From: Clavelina lepadiformis
Taxonomy: Eukaryota; Chordata; Ascidiacea; Aplousobranchia; Clavelinidae
DNA length: 64,000 bases
Assembly: GCF_947623445.1 (NCBI RefSeq)
Contig: NC_135243.1
Location: 8,744,501 to 8,808,500, forward strand
Reading direction: 5' to 3'
Of the stretch, positions 37,100 through 53,956 are shown piece after piece. The position numbers and the translations under genes are program-made. Below the pieces are notes generated by a model. It saw only the letters and a program-made list of their open reading frames with translations, did no database searches and was not told the origin of the DNA. The first letter of the stretch is position 1. The number at the start of each line of letters is the position of its first letter.

Positions 37100-37545
37100 C
37101 TTTTGGTTGTTTTAAAGTCCCTTTTGGTTTCAATCTTTTTCTAGACCCTGAATTTTATTGCAAGGCTTGACGACTTTCTGTTGTTTGGCTTGACTAGCCT
37201 ATTTCTTTTTAAATCATGTGACTTCTATGGATAGTCCAAATAAAATGTTGTTTTAAAGTCCCTTTTGGTTTCAATCTTTCACTACGCAGTGTTTGCCTGT
37301 TTGTGCGTGCATACGTGTGTAGAGAGGTGTGGGGGATGGAAGGTATGTGTGGAGGGGGTGAAAGAGTGCGTGTGCGCGTAAGCCTTGGATTTAATAAAAG
37401 AAGTGAGGTCGCTGTTGTGGCAGTCGCTGTTTTTGATGAGTCGCTGTCGTGTAGTCGCTCTATTGACAGTCGCTGTTTTAAATGAATCGCTGTCGTGTGG
37501 TCGCTCTATTGACAGTCGCTGTTCTGACAGTCGCTATTTGGAACC
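37100..37545. repeat. Short local duplications and TCGCTGT-rich tandem array
   Basis: A segment of about 31 bases, beginning TGTTTTAAAGTCCCTTTTGG, appears near 37103 and again near 37249. From 37428 to 37540, imperfect units of about 45 bases containing GTCGCTCTATTGACAGTCGC repeat in tandem. Confidence 0.75.
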
Positions 37546-37907
37546 CGAGCCGATATAGTCCAAGCTGTAAAACGTTTGGCAAACTGATGATTTTGCCATT
37601 CGTTCACTTTTTCTTGGTACTACTAAACTAAACTAATCATTTTATAAAATAATCTGTACACGTATATGTGTCAACATTTGTAACTCCAATTCGACCCGTA
37701 CGGAAACAAGTTACAACACACTTAACATAGTCTTGAAACATGACGTGAGAGTTTTACTTCGTCTATATAAGGCGTACACTAACGCGCATCGTGGTGGCCA
37801 TATGAAAATCGGAGTGATAGTGGCTAAAATGACACGTTTTTTAGGCGATTACTGTAAAAAAAACAATTTTGAAAGTGGCCGTGTGAGCAAACTCAATTAA
37901 GCCAAGA

Positions 37908-38200
37908 GTAGGGATGCCATAAGTCAGGATTTTCCGGACATGTCCGGGATTTTAGTGTTCAAATCTGCATCAGGGATAAATATTAAAAAGTGCTTAAATG
38001 TCCGGGTTTTTGAATAATGCATTTTATGAAATTTAACTGGCAATATTTTCACAATAAGAGTTTGTTTAGTGCCAAAGATTAAACTTTGTTATTGTTTTAC
38101 TGTTGAAAATGGCTAAGCGAAAAAGTAAATTTACTGACAAAATGCAGGCAAGCTCTGAAGAGACCCTTTTGACTTATGAGGCTATCTATAACTTAGTTTA
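37908..38200 (+). mobile_element. 5' fragment of a hAT-like transposon
   Basis: Starts near GGGATGCCATAAG, continues with CCGGACATGTCCGGG-like repeats, then an ATG at 38109 opening MAKRKSKFTDKMQ. That Lys-rich start is typical of hAT/BED transposases. The frame is lost soon after and no matching right terminus was found. Confidence 0.5.
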
Positions 38201-39399
38201 CCTGTTAAATTATTATCTGACTTTATTGTTGCGTGCGGTTAGAATACTCTAACCTTTTGCCGGCCGAAAGGTTTTGGTATTACAACAGAAATAACTTACA
38301 AGAAAAGGTTTTTATTATAGGTGCTGTACACTTTCTCAATATTATGAATAACCAAGAACATAAGTAATACAACTGCTATATAAGATGGCTATTGTCTTTT
38401 ATACAGAAAGTTGTTGGACTAAGCAAATGTGGCAATTCTGTGCTTTTTCTCCTCTGTGACAGTAATGTTGTCTTGCAGCAAAAATAAGCGTTTGGATTGG
38501 TAGGATGTAAGAACATACTGTAAAATGTTGTGTAGCGTCTGTTTGGTGTCGCAAAAATTGGTCATTGAGACGATCAAGAATTTGGCTTTTTCTGATATGC
38601 TAACCCTAGCCTAGAGTTCAAAGATGGCATCTTAATTGAAAGACATAACGCGTTTCACGCTTTAAATATGAATATATAGACTTATTTGTGAGAATAAATA
38701 CGTTGATTTGTTAGAATTCAACCAGTTTTAGCACGAATCCAGACTTTATCTAACTTTTAAACTCTAACCTCAAACGAACAGTTATGCAAATAATTAACGA
38801 CCTTTATCGTCAGGCTCATTAAGATAATCGTGGCTTCATTTCACAAATACGAACTTAATAAATCGCCACAATTACACAGCATAGCCTACCCACAAATAAT
38901 TTCAATTTATGGAAAAACGGTAACTTAGCACAAGATTGCATAACTTGACTAATAACCAATTTGTTTGTGAAGTTTTTGATGATTTCTCATTTTAATTTGT
39001 CTTCCTTCTTTTTCCGCGATTCAATCCTAAAATGCAAATGGATAAGTGCGGCAAAGTGCCAGGACTTTTGACGTAAAATAATAATTAAATAGATAATAGT
39101 TAGATAAAAGTTCAAGATTTGTTTATATTATATCTATGCGTAGAATATTATAAAATAAAATCTAGCAGAATCTTCTCCTTTGCTGCTAATTTTGTATGAA
39201 TAATTGCATGTTCAATGAAAATTTCATCTTTTTAGCAGTTTCATCTTCACTTAGCTTAACGTTTTCAGCCCTTTCAATTTTCGCCATTTTTATCCCTTTT
39301 TCTTTTGTTTTAGCCGTTTCCAGCGTTTTCTAATCTTGGTTGTCGCCGGTTTAAGAAAATCATAGGGAAACACTTTTTATGATTTTAGTCTTTCAGCAC
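38201..39399. other. Intergenic, nothing supportable
   Basis: AT-rich sequence between two transposon remnants. No exon-like or repeated structure was recognised. Confidence 0.5.
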
Positions 39400-40132
39400 A
39401 GGCTTACCATACGTCCCGTTTTAGCCGGGACAGTCCCGTTTTTTAAGGCTTTGTCCCGGCGTCCCGCTCAGTCAACAAAAAGTCCCGCTTTGGCATTTAG
39501 TTAGCCAGCGATACCCCACACTACACGAATATTAGCATTCTGTGATTGGTCTTTTTAGTCAACTTGCCGAAGAGCAATGCTCGATGCGTTTTCTTATTTC
39601 GTAATGTTAAATGTGAAAGTAATTGTTACGTCATTGTAGCTGGTAATTGATCCATAGTGAGTTGATTGTTAGCGCATTCGCTAGTTCAATAATAGTAGGC
39701 TAGAAGGAGGAAGTGATATTTTTGCAGTTAGGTTATTGAAAGAACTTATTTCGTACCGATAGTTGTTTGCATTTCCTTCTGCAAAAACAATTTGAATGTG
39801 AAAGCCCGTATCACCTGCAAAATTAACACTGACTTTTCTTGCTGTGATTTTTATGAGAAACTAAAGTCGAATATAGACTTCTGGAAGAAAGTATTGTCTA
39901 CAGAAAAGTATGATCGGACGATTATGTAAATTTACTAATGCTTGAACATTGTTTTGTTTCCTAGTAAAATGCATTATTTTAGTTTTTCTTGGTGTCTTAC
40001 TACTTTAGTTGTCCCTGACGATAGGAAGCCAAAATAGTTTCCTACTCCTAGTAAAATATGAACCACATTTATCTGATAAAGCTCGTTGTTCTGTAGCGTC
40101 TCGTTTTTCAATCACAAAAATATGGTATGCCT
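39400..40132 (+). mobile_element. DNA transposon-like element with AGGCWTACCAT termini
   Basis: Left end AGGCTTACCAT and right end ATGGTATGCCT form an inverted terminal repeat with one mismatch. The left 100 bases contain alternating GTCCCG and CGGGAC words that can self-pair. About 380 internal bases recur inverted at 36636-37032. No coding sequence. No clear target duplication could be set, so the superfamily is unknown. Confidence 0.75.
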
Positions 40133-41110
40133 AATAATTCAGCATAGTATACTAAGACATACTATGCTTTCAGTCAGCCCTTTTAACCTTTTCAGGAATT
40201 CAGGCTTTTAGTGCTTTTAAGTGTTCTTCTATGGGCAGTACCGAATTACTGTACCATGATATTTTTTTCAGTACCTACGTTACGGGTACTACGTTATCCT
40301 AAGCCAAAAATATCGAATTACTTTTTTAGTGTTGGTCCCGGACCCGGTACTCCTGTCCCCGGTATCGGTGTGATTTTCAAGTGATTATTTCAAGGTTTTA
40401 AGAAGTATTAACCTATGTTTTTAAAAGTTTATTTTAATGAAACTTTCTCACCAACTTCAACTGTTCACTGTTCTCTTTTAATCTAGTCTACAAACGTCTA
40501 TAAAAGCTGCAAGAAATGAGGCAACATACATGTGCATGATGTGTTGACGTACCAGTTGGATAACCTGTAGGTTGGTCCAAATTGGGATGAAAATTGCACT
40601 CGGAATAGCATAATACACATAAATGCTTCAGGTTTTCGAAGATGCAGAAATTTTTGACATTCACATTAACTTATAACAAACAAACAAGGCAAATTTATGT
40701 GTGAGGATACTAATTTGTTCAAGCTGCATATCTTATGAAGCTTTAGTTATGTGCGGCATGCGTTATTCTTCTCCTGTATGCTTACTTCTCACAAAACACT
40801 ATGGTATATATATGACAGATCACTGCAAACCAAGTGTCCCATACTTGAAAGCTCAGCATGTGTACACAATTTATTTTTGCCATCCAAAATTGTGCATCCT
40901 GAAAATTTTCCTGCATGACACAATGCGATTCAATGAATTATTGCAGTTTAACTTTACTCAATGGTTAAACCGCAATATTTGTAATTTTTATGGCATTGTG
41001 TTAATGCTGACTGACCAAAACCAGGGATGGTAAATTTTAAAAAACATCCGTAAAGAAACATTTCTTGTAATTGGAATTTTTTTTTTAAGTGTACAGTAGA
41101 GAATTTAAAA
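40133..41110. other. Intergenic, upstream of the exonuclease pair
   Basis: A 110-codon open frame (40701-41033) does not start with ATG and has no domain or splice support. The last bases before 41111 contain a T-run and then GTACAG, a possible trans-splice or leader acceptor. Confidence 0.45.
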
Positions 41111-41797
41111 ATGGCTTCAAAGAGGATGCTTCCACCTTGGATGAATAGAGAGATACAATTTGGAACAGATTATAGTGAAGAGCAAGTATTGCCAGTCATG
41201 AAGTTACCACAATCTTGCAAGGTGATTTACTCACACAATGAAAAAGATTGTTCACTTTTGTGTGCTGAATTGTCAAAAAGTATGAAACTGCCCACCGTTG
41301 TAGGTTTTGACACAGAATGGAAACCATCATATACATCTGGCAGAGAGAATAAAATAGCAATAGTTCAATTATGCCCCTCACTTGATCGGTGTTATATATT
41401 CCAAGTGTCAAAAATGGGGTTTATCCCAAAACCTTTGCAAGATCTTGTGCAAAGTTCTCAGATAACTAAAGTCGGTATGTCTATTAGTTCTGATTTATGG
41501 AAATTGTATCGTGATTATGACATTGATCACAGGTTTACTTTGTCATCATCTTTAGACCTTGGTGAATTGGCTAAATCATTATCGATACTCAGTGATAAAA
41601 AGTGGGGCTTGCAATCTCTTACAAAGCGACTCTTTAATATGGACATTGATAAATCACAAAAAATTCGGACTGGCAATTGGGAAGACTTCCCACTCACCTG
41701 TGAACAGTTGAACTATGCTGCACTCGATGCTTATGCCAGCCTATTCATTTATGAGCATTTGCAAAAATTGAAAAAGACCATGGAGCAAAAACCTTAG
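41111..41797 (+). CDS. WRN-type 3'-5' exonuclease domain protein 1
   Basis: A single exon of 228 residues, essentially one RNase-D/WRN-like 3'-5' exonuclease domain without a helicase. The DEDDy active site is complete: D67 and E69 in FDTEW, D128 in the GMSISSDLWKL block, and Y202/D206 in NYAALDAYAS. These residues bind the two metal ions that hydrolyse 3'-terminal nucleotides. A conserved SNW/GNW-type motif precedes the last block. No signal or transit peptide is seen, so a nuclear or cytosolic place is likely. It sits 243 bases upstream of a paralogue on the same strand. The ATG follows an AATTTAAAA leader and a possible acceptor (GTACAG). Confidence 0.92.
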   Translation: MASKRMLPPWMNREIQFGTDYSEEQVLPVMKLPQSCKVIYSHNEKDCSLLCAELSKSMKLPTVVGFDTEWKPSYTSGRENKIAIVQLCPSLDRCYIFQVSKMGFIPKPLQDLVQSSQITKVGMSISSDLWKLYRDYDIDHRFTLSSSLDLGELAKSLSILSDKKWGLQSLTKRLFNMDIDKSQKIRTGNWEDFPLTCEQLNYAALDAYASLFIYEHLQKLKKTMEQKP

Positions 41798-42040
41798 CTA
41801 TATTCCTATAGACTAGAGAATTTTTTCTGTTTTGTTGCTAGTCATGTTTACAGTGGTACGTTTCATTATTTTTATACGTGGTTTGTTACTTTACCGCATT
41901 TCATGCCAATATTGATATCAAATTCTCACTTTTACAACTTTACTTTTTGTGTTTTAAAGGTTTATTGGCATAGTATGAAAATGTAGCGTAGCAATGCAAC
42001 AGAGTTAATTTTAAACTTTAATGCAAGTTAATTTAGAAAA

Positions 42041-42955
42041 ATGCTATTGAAATGTTGCTCTCTTGGTTTCAGCCAGCGTGTTGGAGCTTTGGAGAAAATA
42101 TATTTGTCACCAAACTGTCTGTTCAGTACCGTGGTTGGTACACATGCACCAGTCCACAAAGAAACTATACTTAGCAAAGTATCGCTTTTGGATAGAACAA
42201 AAAAGGTGCAGGTCAACGGTTCTTCCTACATCAATGCTGCTGACTTGCTGCGCTCTTGTAAAGTGGTTTATTCTCAAGATTTGGAGACTTGTGCTCAGTT
42301 TTGTGAGAGCATACTTGCTAATATCAAGGCACCTACTGTTGTTGGCTTTGACTTGGAATGGAAACCGCAACCTTTGGAAGGAGGGAAAAACGCATCCAAG
42401 AATAAAGTAGCTGTTGTACAAATTTGCTCTTCATTTGACCATTCGTATGTTTTTCATTTGGCAGCGATGAGCTATATGCCAAGACAACTGCGAAACTTAT
42501 TGGAAAACGAAAACGTCATTAAAACCGGAATAAGCATCAAAACGGACTTGATCAAACTCCAGCATGACTTTAACGTACAATTTGAAAAAACTCACCATTC
42601 ATATCTTGAGCTTGCCTTTCTTGCAAAAATTCTTGCGGTGAACCCTGAAAAGAGAGGTGATTTTGGATTAAATTCACTTTTCCAGCACTTGTTTCAAAAG
42701 AGATTACAGAAACCGCGTTCTGTTAAATTAAGCAATTGGGAATCGGTTCCTCTTAGCACCTCACAGATAAACTATGCTGCTGGAGATGCTTTTGTTAGTT
42801 TCTTGATGTATTGTTGTTTAAAAGATGTCTATGATTTCAATTTACACGATGTCCTATTTGAACAAACACTTCACAATCAAAGAAAGAAAAAATTTCTTAA
42901 GCAAATTGGAGAACTAAGCAAAAATGCATTTGGAAGCACTTTTAACAGATGGTAA
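42041..42955 (+). CDS. WRN-type 3'-5' exonuclease domain protein 2
   Basis: A single exon of 304 residues, paralogous to the gene at 41111. The catalytic set is D104 and E106 (FDLEW), D169 (ISIKTDLIKL) and Y245/D249 (NYAAGDAF). The N-terminal extension of about 60 residues has basic and hydroxylated residues with almost no early acidic ones, which could be a mitochondrial presequence, but this is weak. The C-terminus adds about 40 Lys-rich residues. Both genes lack introns while their neighbours have many, so they may descend from one retroposed or intron-less ancestor. AATAAA at 43185-43190 may end the transcript, possibly shared by both genes. Confidence 0.92.
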   Translation: MLLKCCSLGFSQRVGALEKIYLSPNCLFSTVVGTHAPVHKETILSKVSLLDRTKKVQVNGSSYINAADLLRSCKVVYSQDLETCAQFCESILANIKAPTVVGFDLEWKPQPLEGGKNASKNKVAVVQICSSFDHSYVFHLAAMSYMPRQLRNLLENENVIKTGISIKTDLIKLQHDFNVQFEKTHHSYLELAFLAKILAVNPEKRGDFGLNSLFQHLFQKRLQKPRSVKLSNWESVPLSTSQINYAAGDAFVSFLMYCCLKDVYDFNLHDVLFEQTLHNQRKKKFLKQIGELSKNAFGSTFNRW

Positions 42956-43444
42956 ATTTAATTAGTTTGGAAAAGAATGCTTTCAACTACAGAAGAAAGT
43001 TAACCATAAAACATTATGTTGTATGTTTCTGTCCATTATAATGAGAATATTGACAAATAATGATTTATGATTGTGATCATTTAATCATAACACTTTACTT
43101 GATTAAGAATAGTAACTGCCTTGTTTGATGAATTGCAGCTTTTCTTGAAGGATTTTTGTGATTTTTAACTTGCCATACTTTTGCAATAAACAGTTATGGC
43201 ATGCATGTTGCATATTTAAAATATCAATCGAAAACCGAATCTTTGTCCAATTTAAGTGACCATTCAGTTACATAATTTTCCTTTTCTTTTGATCGTGGAA
43301 ACTGGAAAATTTTTAATCTTCTTAACCTCAACCGGTTCTCAAGTTTAAGTGACTTAAATGCATGTATCATACATGTTGTATTTTTATTACCTGAAGTCGC
43401 TGGTCATCTTCTTTAGCTAAAGATAATAATTTCAATATAGTATC

Positions 43445-44341
43445 ATATATATCAGGGGTGTGCAACCCGCGGGCCAAATGCGGCCCGCAAAGGAAAAATA
43501 TGCGGCCCGCGGAGAAGTGACAATTTTGAACGGTGTGCGGCCCGCGAAACGAGTTTTAATTTAGTTTAGTCTGCTATGTGCAATCAATTCCAATCCCCTT
43601 GCAGTGCTGAATCAAACCTTGGCTGAATGTTTGTGACGCAACAATACCCTAACCGTTAGGGTATTGTTGCGTCACAGACAGACGATTAGGGCCTAACGGC
43701 TAGCTTGTGCAAAGCAAGAACGCAATTCACAAAGATGTCAATTGCTGGGCAGTTAGCATTTCAAGGAAAATGTAGACGCTGTTAAATAAGTAAGAAAGGG
43801 CAATTGAAGGTTAAGCAATTAGTAAATGATCTGAGAGATACAGTAGCTAAAGTATGTAACAGTCTTAACTAGCACCTTGAAATGACTTCATTCATAGCTT
43901 CAAAAATGGCACTTTTTGGCTCGACGTATTTGTGCGAACAATTTTTTTTCCAAAATGGGCTTCATGAAATCCCCCTATCGATCGGTTTTGACAGACGAAC
44001 ACTTGGAAAATGGACTTCGAATTGCTAGCACTTCCTTTGAAGCAAATTTGGAAAAAGTCGTCGGGAAAATGAGCCAGTTGCAAATTTCTCACTGAATTCG
44101 TTTAAAGCGGGTGTGACAATAAATTTAAATTGCAGTTTTCTTTAGAAATTCCTGCGTCTTAACTTATATTTCTGCAAGGAGATAACCCCTAATAAAGTCA
44201 CAAGACCAATAACGAAAGAAACTGTTATTGATTTTGTGCTTTTAACTACGTGTATGTTAATTAAAGGTGTGGCCCGCGGTTTCAACCAGTTGTTGGGATC
44301 TGGCCCTCTTGTACAAAAGATTGCACACCCCTGATATATAT
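43445..44341 (+). mobile_element. hAT element with transposase C-terminal relic, TSD ATATATAT
   Basis: An 881-bp element (43453-44333), with ends CAGGGGTGTGCAA and TTGCACACCCCTG. It is flanked by ATATATAT at 43445-43452 and 44334-44341. GC-rich GCGGCCCGC words lie near both ends. At about 43885-44094 the plus strand carries a transposase C-terminus related to the GTF2IRD2/FAM200-type hAT proteins (TYLCEQFF, SVLTDEHLENGLRIAS). A one-base shift in a T-run near 43945 and loss of everything upstream make it inactive. Confidence 0.92.
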
Positions 44342-44594
44342 CCTTCTTTACTAAAGTCAAACTGCCTATTTCATAACTTACTTTGCATTTGGTTTTCGTA
44401 TTCCATTCTTGTTTCATAAAAAGCTGCACATTTCAATGTCACTGTGATGTCAGACGTTCATGATTTGCTGGATTGAGTTTTACTGTTTTCTTTTGTAAAG
44501 CACATTGCCACTAGTGTGTAAACAATGTAAACTATTGTTTTCTCAGGTGTACTTTATTTATCAAATAATATTTTGAACATTTAAATAGCTATTA

Positions 44595-51045
<6,451 letters not shown>

Positions 51046-51560
51046 TTTTTGCTCGGCCACTCGTCATGCCTTTCTACCTTCGACATCTATCTACTCGTAC
51101 TACGCCCCAGCTTATGGTGATGGCTCTTTGGGAGCCTGAGAATTTTCATGGTTGGGAAAATCTTCGTCCACACGAAGTTCAGTAGAACTTGTGCTTCATA
51201 AGTTTTATCTTTGACTAACGACGTCTGCAGTTACTTGCCGATTTAATTTTTAGTATTTGTAAAAGATCTCAGCGTTTTCTGATAAGGACCATGCACTGGA
51301 ATGGTAATATAATTATTTTACGACTAAATAAAAATTTACAAACCCTCGTTTCAAGAATTACAGCGTCGAAAAGGTTCTAATGATTTAAATAGATCTAAGA
51401 CATGTGCAAAAGGGTATGTTCGAAGCGTACAGTGACAAGTTTGCTAAAGTGCTGAAAAAGTAGTTATAACTTATTCAAATTATTGACAGGGTTCGCAGTC
51501 TTTCTAAATTAAACTCCATATTTGCAACTACTAGAATGAGTCAGCAGCCTTTCGTGGGTG
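51046..51560. other. Convergent 3' region between CUL2 and the LU gene
   Basis: Contains the CUL2 3' UTR with AATAAA at 51327 and the presumed 3' UTR of the minus-strand LU gene. No coding sequence seen. Confidence 0.6.
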
Positions 51561-52359
51561 CTAAATGTCTTGCTTATGTTTGGTTGGCTTGTTGCATCCT
51601 TCTTGATTACAGCATTGAATTTGGCATTGGCTGGTCTTCTGATCCAGGTTTTCATACACAGCTGCACAGAAGAACTTGCACGTGTTGTGGTCGGCGCATA
51701 TACCTTGCTTGAATTTCACCGTGTCTGTAAGAGCATTTGCATTATTATTAAATGGTGGTTTAAAGCTATCGGAATATTGCTTGCTATAGGCCTACAATCC
51801 TCTATTCACAACCCATAACAAGCTTAAGCAAAAATAATAATTACTCAATGTCCGAAAATAGCTTACTAAATTACCAAAGTTTGGATTTGACATAACTTTT
51901 TCACAAAATATACTACAACCTTCCTTTAACAATGCGGTATACCAAGTTACCTGCATCTGTTAGCTCGCTTGTCCACGAAATAGTGGCGCACTGTGTCGTA
52001 TTGTTGGGGCATTCAGTTTTGGAAAGGTCAGCGTCTTCCGGTATTCCATCATACGAATTCGCAGAGTACTGGTAACAATCCAATGCGCTTGCTGTGCCAC
52101 AACAAAACTAATTGAAATTCTTTCTGTTATTGTTTTATTCGGGCTGCTTTATGCGGATAATTGCTACATTTTTGTTTAAAATAATTGAATATATTTATGA
52201 ACTTCAAATTGCTGTTATGTCACAGTAAATATTACAGTAATTACAATTATTTTACGGTACCGATATACCGTAAATGTATTGCGTGAAAGTTGTGTCCAGA
52301 CACTTACCCTGCAGAGATAGAAAAGTCAGTAGAGTAAATCCAATACAAGCCGACCACAT
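51561..52359 (-). CDS. Secreted LU-domain (Ly6/uPAR, three-finger) protein
   Basis: Three minus-strand exons, 52359-52308, 52091-51951 and 51724-51561, with both introns in phase 1, give 118 residues. Exon 1 is a signal peptide (M1-Q17). The mature chain starts near ALDCYQYS, as LU domains do, and ends C98-x3-C102-C103-x4-C108-N109, the family's CC-x4-CN signature. Ten cysteines lie at 23, 45, 52, 74, 80, 84, 98, 102, 103 and 108. The usual second Cys of the opening C-x2-C is replaced by Tyr26. N48 is a possible glycosylation site. There is no hydrophobic tail, so a free secreted form rather than GPI anchoring is predicted. Donors are GTAAGT and GTAACT; acceptors are GCACAG and TTACAG. The partner is unknown. 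Confidence 0.85.
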
Positions 52360-53702
52360 TATCACAGGTTGTTTTCAAATGCAGTTATTATCTGAAAACC
52401 TACCATAAGAATTGCTTTAATAAATTAAGATCAACATTCTTTTCTTACTTTAGTTTAAACCTTTTTAAGCAGAAAGCGGCTACGACAATATTTTTTCAGA
52501 AATATTGAAATACACCAACAGCAAACAGCAACGATAAATACTACCGTGATTTAATAATCGCCAGACGCCGCTGCTGACGTGTTTTATGTTTTATTTAATG
52601 TCACTTGTGTCATTTCGAAATAAGTAGTTATAGCTGCTATGTGTTTTCTAGGCGTGTAGCCTACACGTTAAGCTTCTTTCGTCGTTCAAAACTATAGCTC
52701 GCCGGAACATCAAATAAAGTCTCAGACGAAACGCCCTTTCCTTTAAACAAACCATAATAATGTCCTTGTTATCACGCAATGTTCAAATTCGAGCTCGACA
52801 AAACTGTTGATATGGTTTTCAGACAAGCAATAACGAATTTTGAAAAACCTATACCCTTTCTAGTAGCAGCACGCAGAAACTATCCTTACCGAAGTAAAAT
52901 TCAAGACAACTAGGATCCTACTTGTTTTGTTCGTTACCAATGCTCTAGCTGGATGTCTTTTACAACACTTCATATTCCGGAATTTTGTCTAACAAACGCT
53001 ATTTGTTTGTGGGTTCTTTGAGAGGATTTTACTCCAGTAATGTAGGCCTAATAATGCAGTACTTTAACTTCTTAAACATGTTAACTTCCCGAATTTGGCA
53101 GACCACTGAACTTCAATGATCAAGTAGCTTTTTCGTTGATGCTTCACGTACCAGTATCCTATGACGTTACTTTTCATGTAAATCAACTTATACGATGTCT
53201 CTAATTTTTGTTGTAGCTAAATCATAACCGAAAAGATTGCACAAATGCTAACCAAGCTAAGTACATGCCACGTAAGCTATAATAAATTGAATCAATAACT
53301 GGCCAACAAACTTTTATCTACTAGGATTAATTAAATTATCTAACCAGTTGCATGATGTCAAACAGCAAAATGGCGCACAATCGGAATTATTGCGTCGGCG
53401 CACATTTTTGTCTTTTTTCAATCTGTTATTGACTAAGTGGGTAGTACAGCAAATAGAATATAGGCGTTGACGTTGAATGAGTTTGTTTGTGTTGGCAGTT
53501 TAAACCTGGTATAGAGACTATTGAAAAGCTTGCGTACATGAACTGGTTGCCACCTAAGCGACAGTTTAGTAACAAGATCTGTATTGGGTCAAAAATATTG
53601 GTTGGCTTTGAACACGATTGTATTATTTCCCTGTCTAGAGGTTATTTACTTCAATTGAGATTTTTACTGTTGAATCTGTCAGTTTCTCTTGAAACTTTCC
53701 TG
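52360..53702. other. Intergenic, upstream of the LU gene
   Basis: No gene can be assembled. At 53502-53580 a plus-strand stretch after TTGGCAG reads as a protein-like segment (FKPGIETIEKLAYMNWLPPK), but it has no partner exon and no known match. Confidence 0.4.
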
Positions 53703-53956
53703 TTTATAGGCAATGTTCCCTCTAATTTTTCACGAGTCTGAGCAAACACACTAACTCCCTGAGTGGTCCCTTGGACCACTGTGAGCAACATCAGACTAGC
53801 CACGTGCGCACTGTGGCCATTATTATGCGTTTATTTTATTTTCAATTCAGGTTGGATTTTTTTCTTGTGTGCAGCACAGTTTTTCTGTGCGCGGAGACCG
53901 TGTCAGCAGTGCGCATTTGCGCACGCGCGCAGCTTAGAGGGAACATTGTTTATAGG
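53703..53956. mobile_element. hAT-type MITE with TSD TTTATAGG
   Basis: A 238-bp element (53711-53948), ends CAATGTTCCCTCTAA and TTAGAGGGAACATTG. It is flanked by TTTATAGG at 53703-53710 and 53949-53956. Eight-base duplications fit the hAT superfamily. A related single end lies at 18495. The two overlapping open frames inside it are not genes. Confidence 0.9.

Noticed and set aside
40701..41033. 110-codon frame upstream of the exonuclease genes
   Set aside because: No ATG start, no domain, and its composition matches intergenic DNA.
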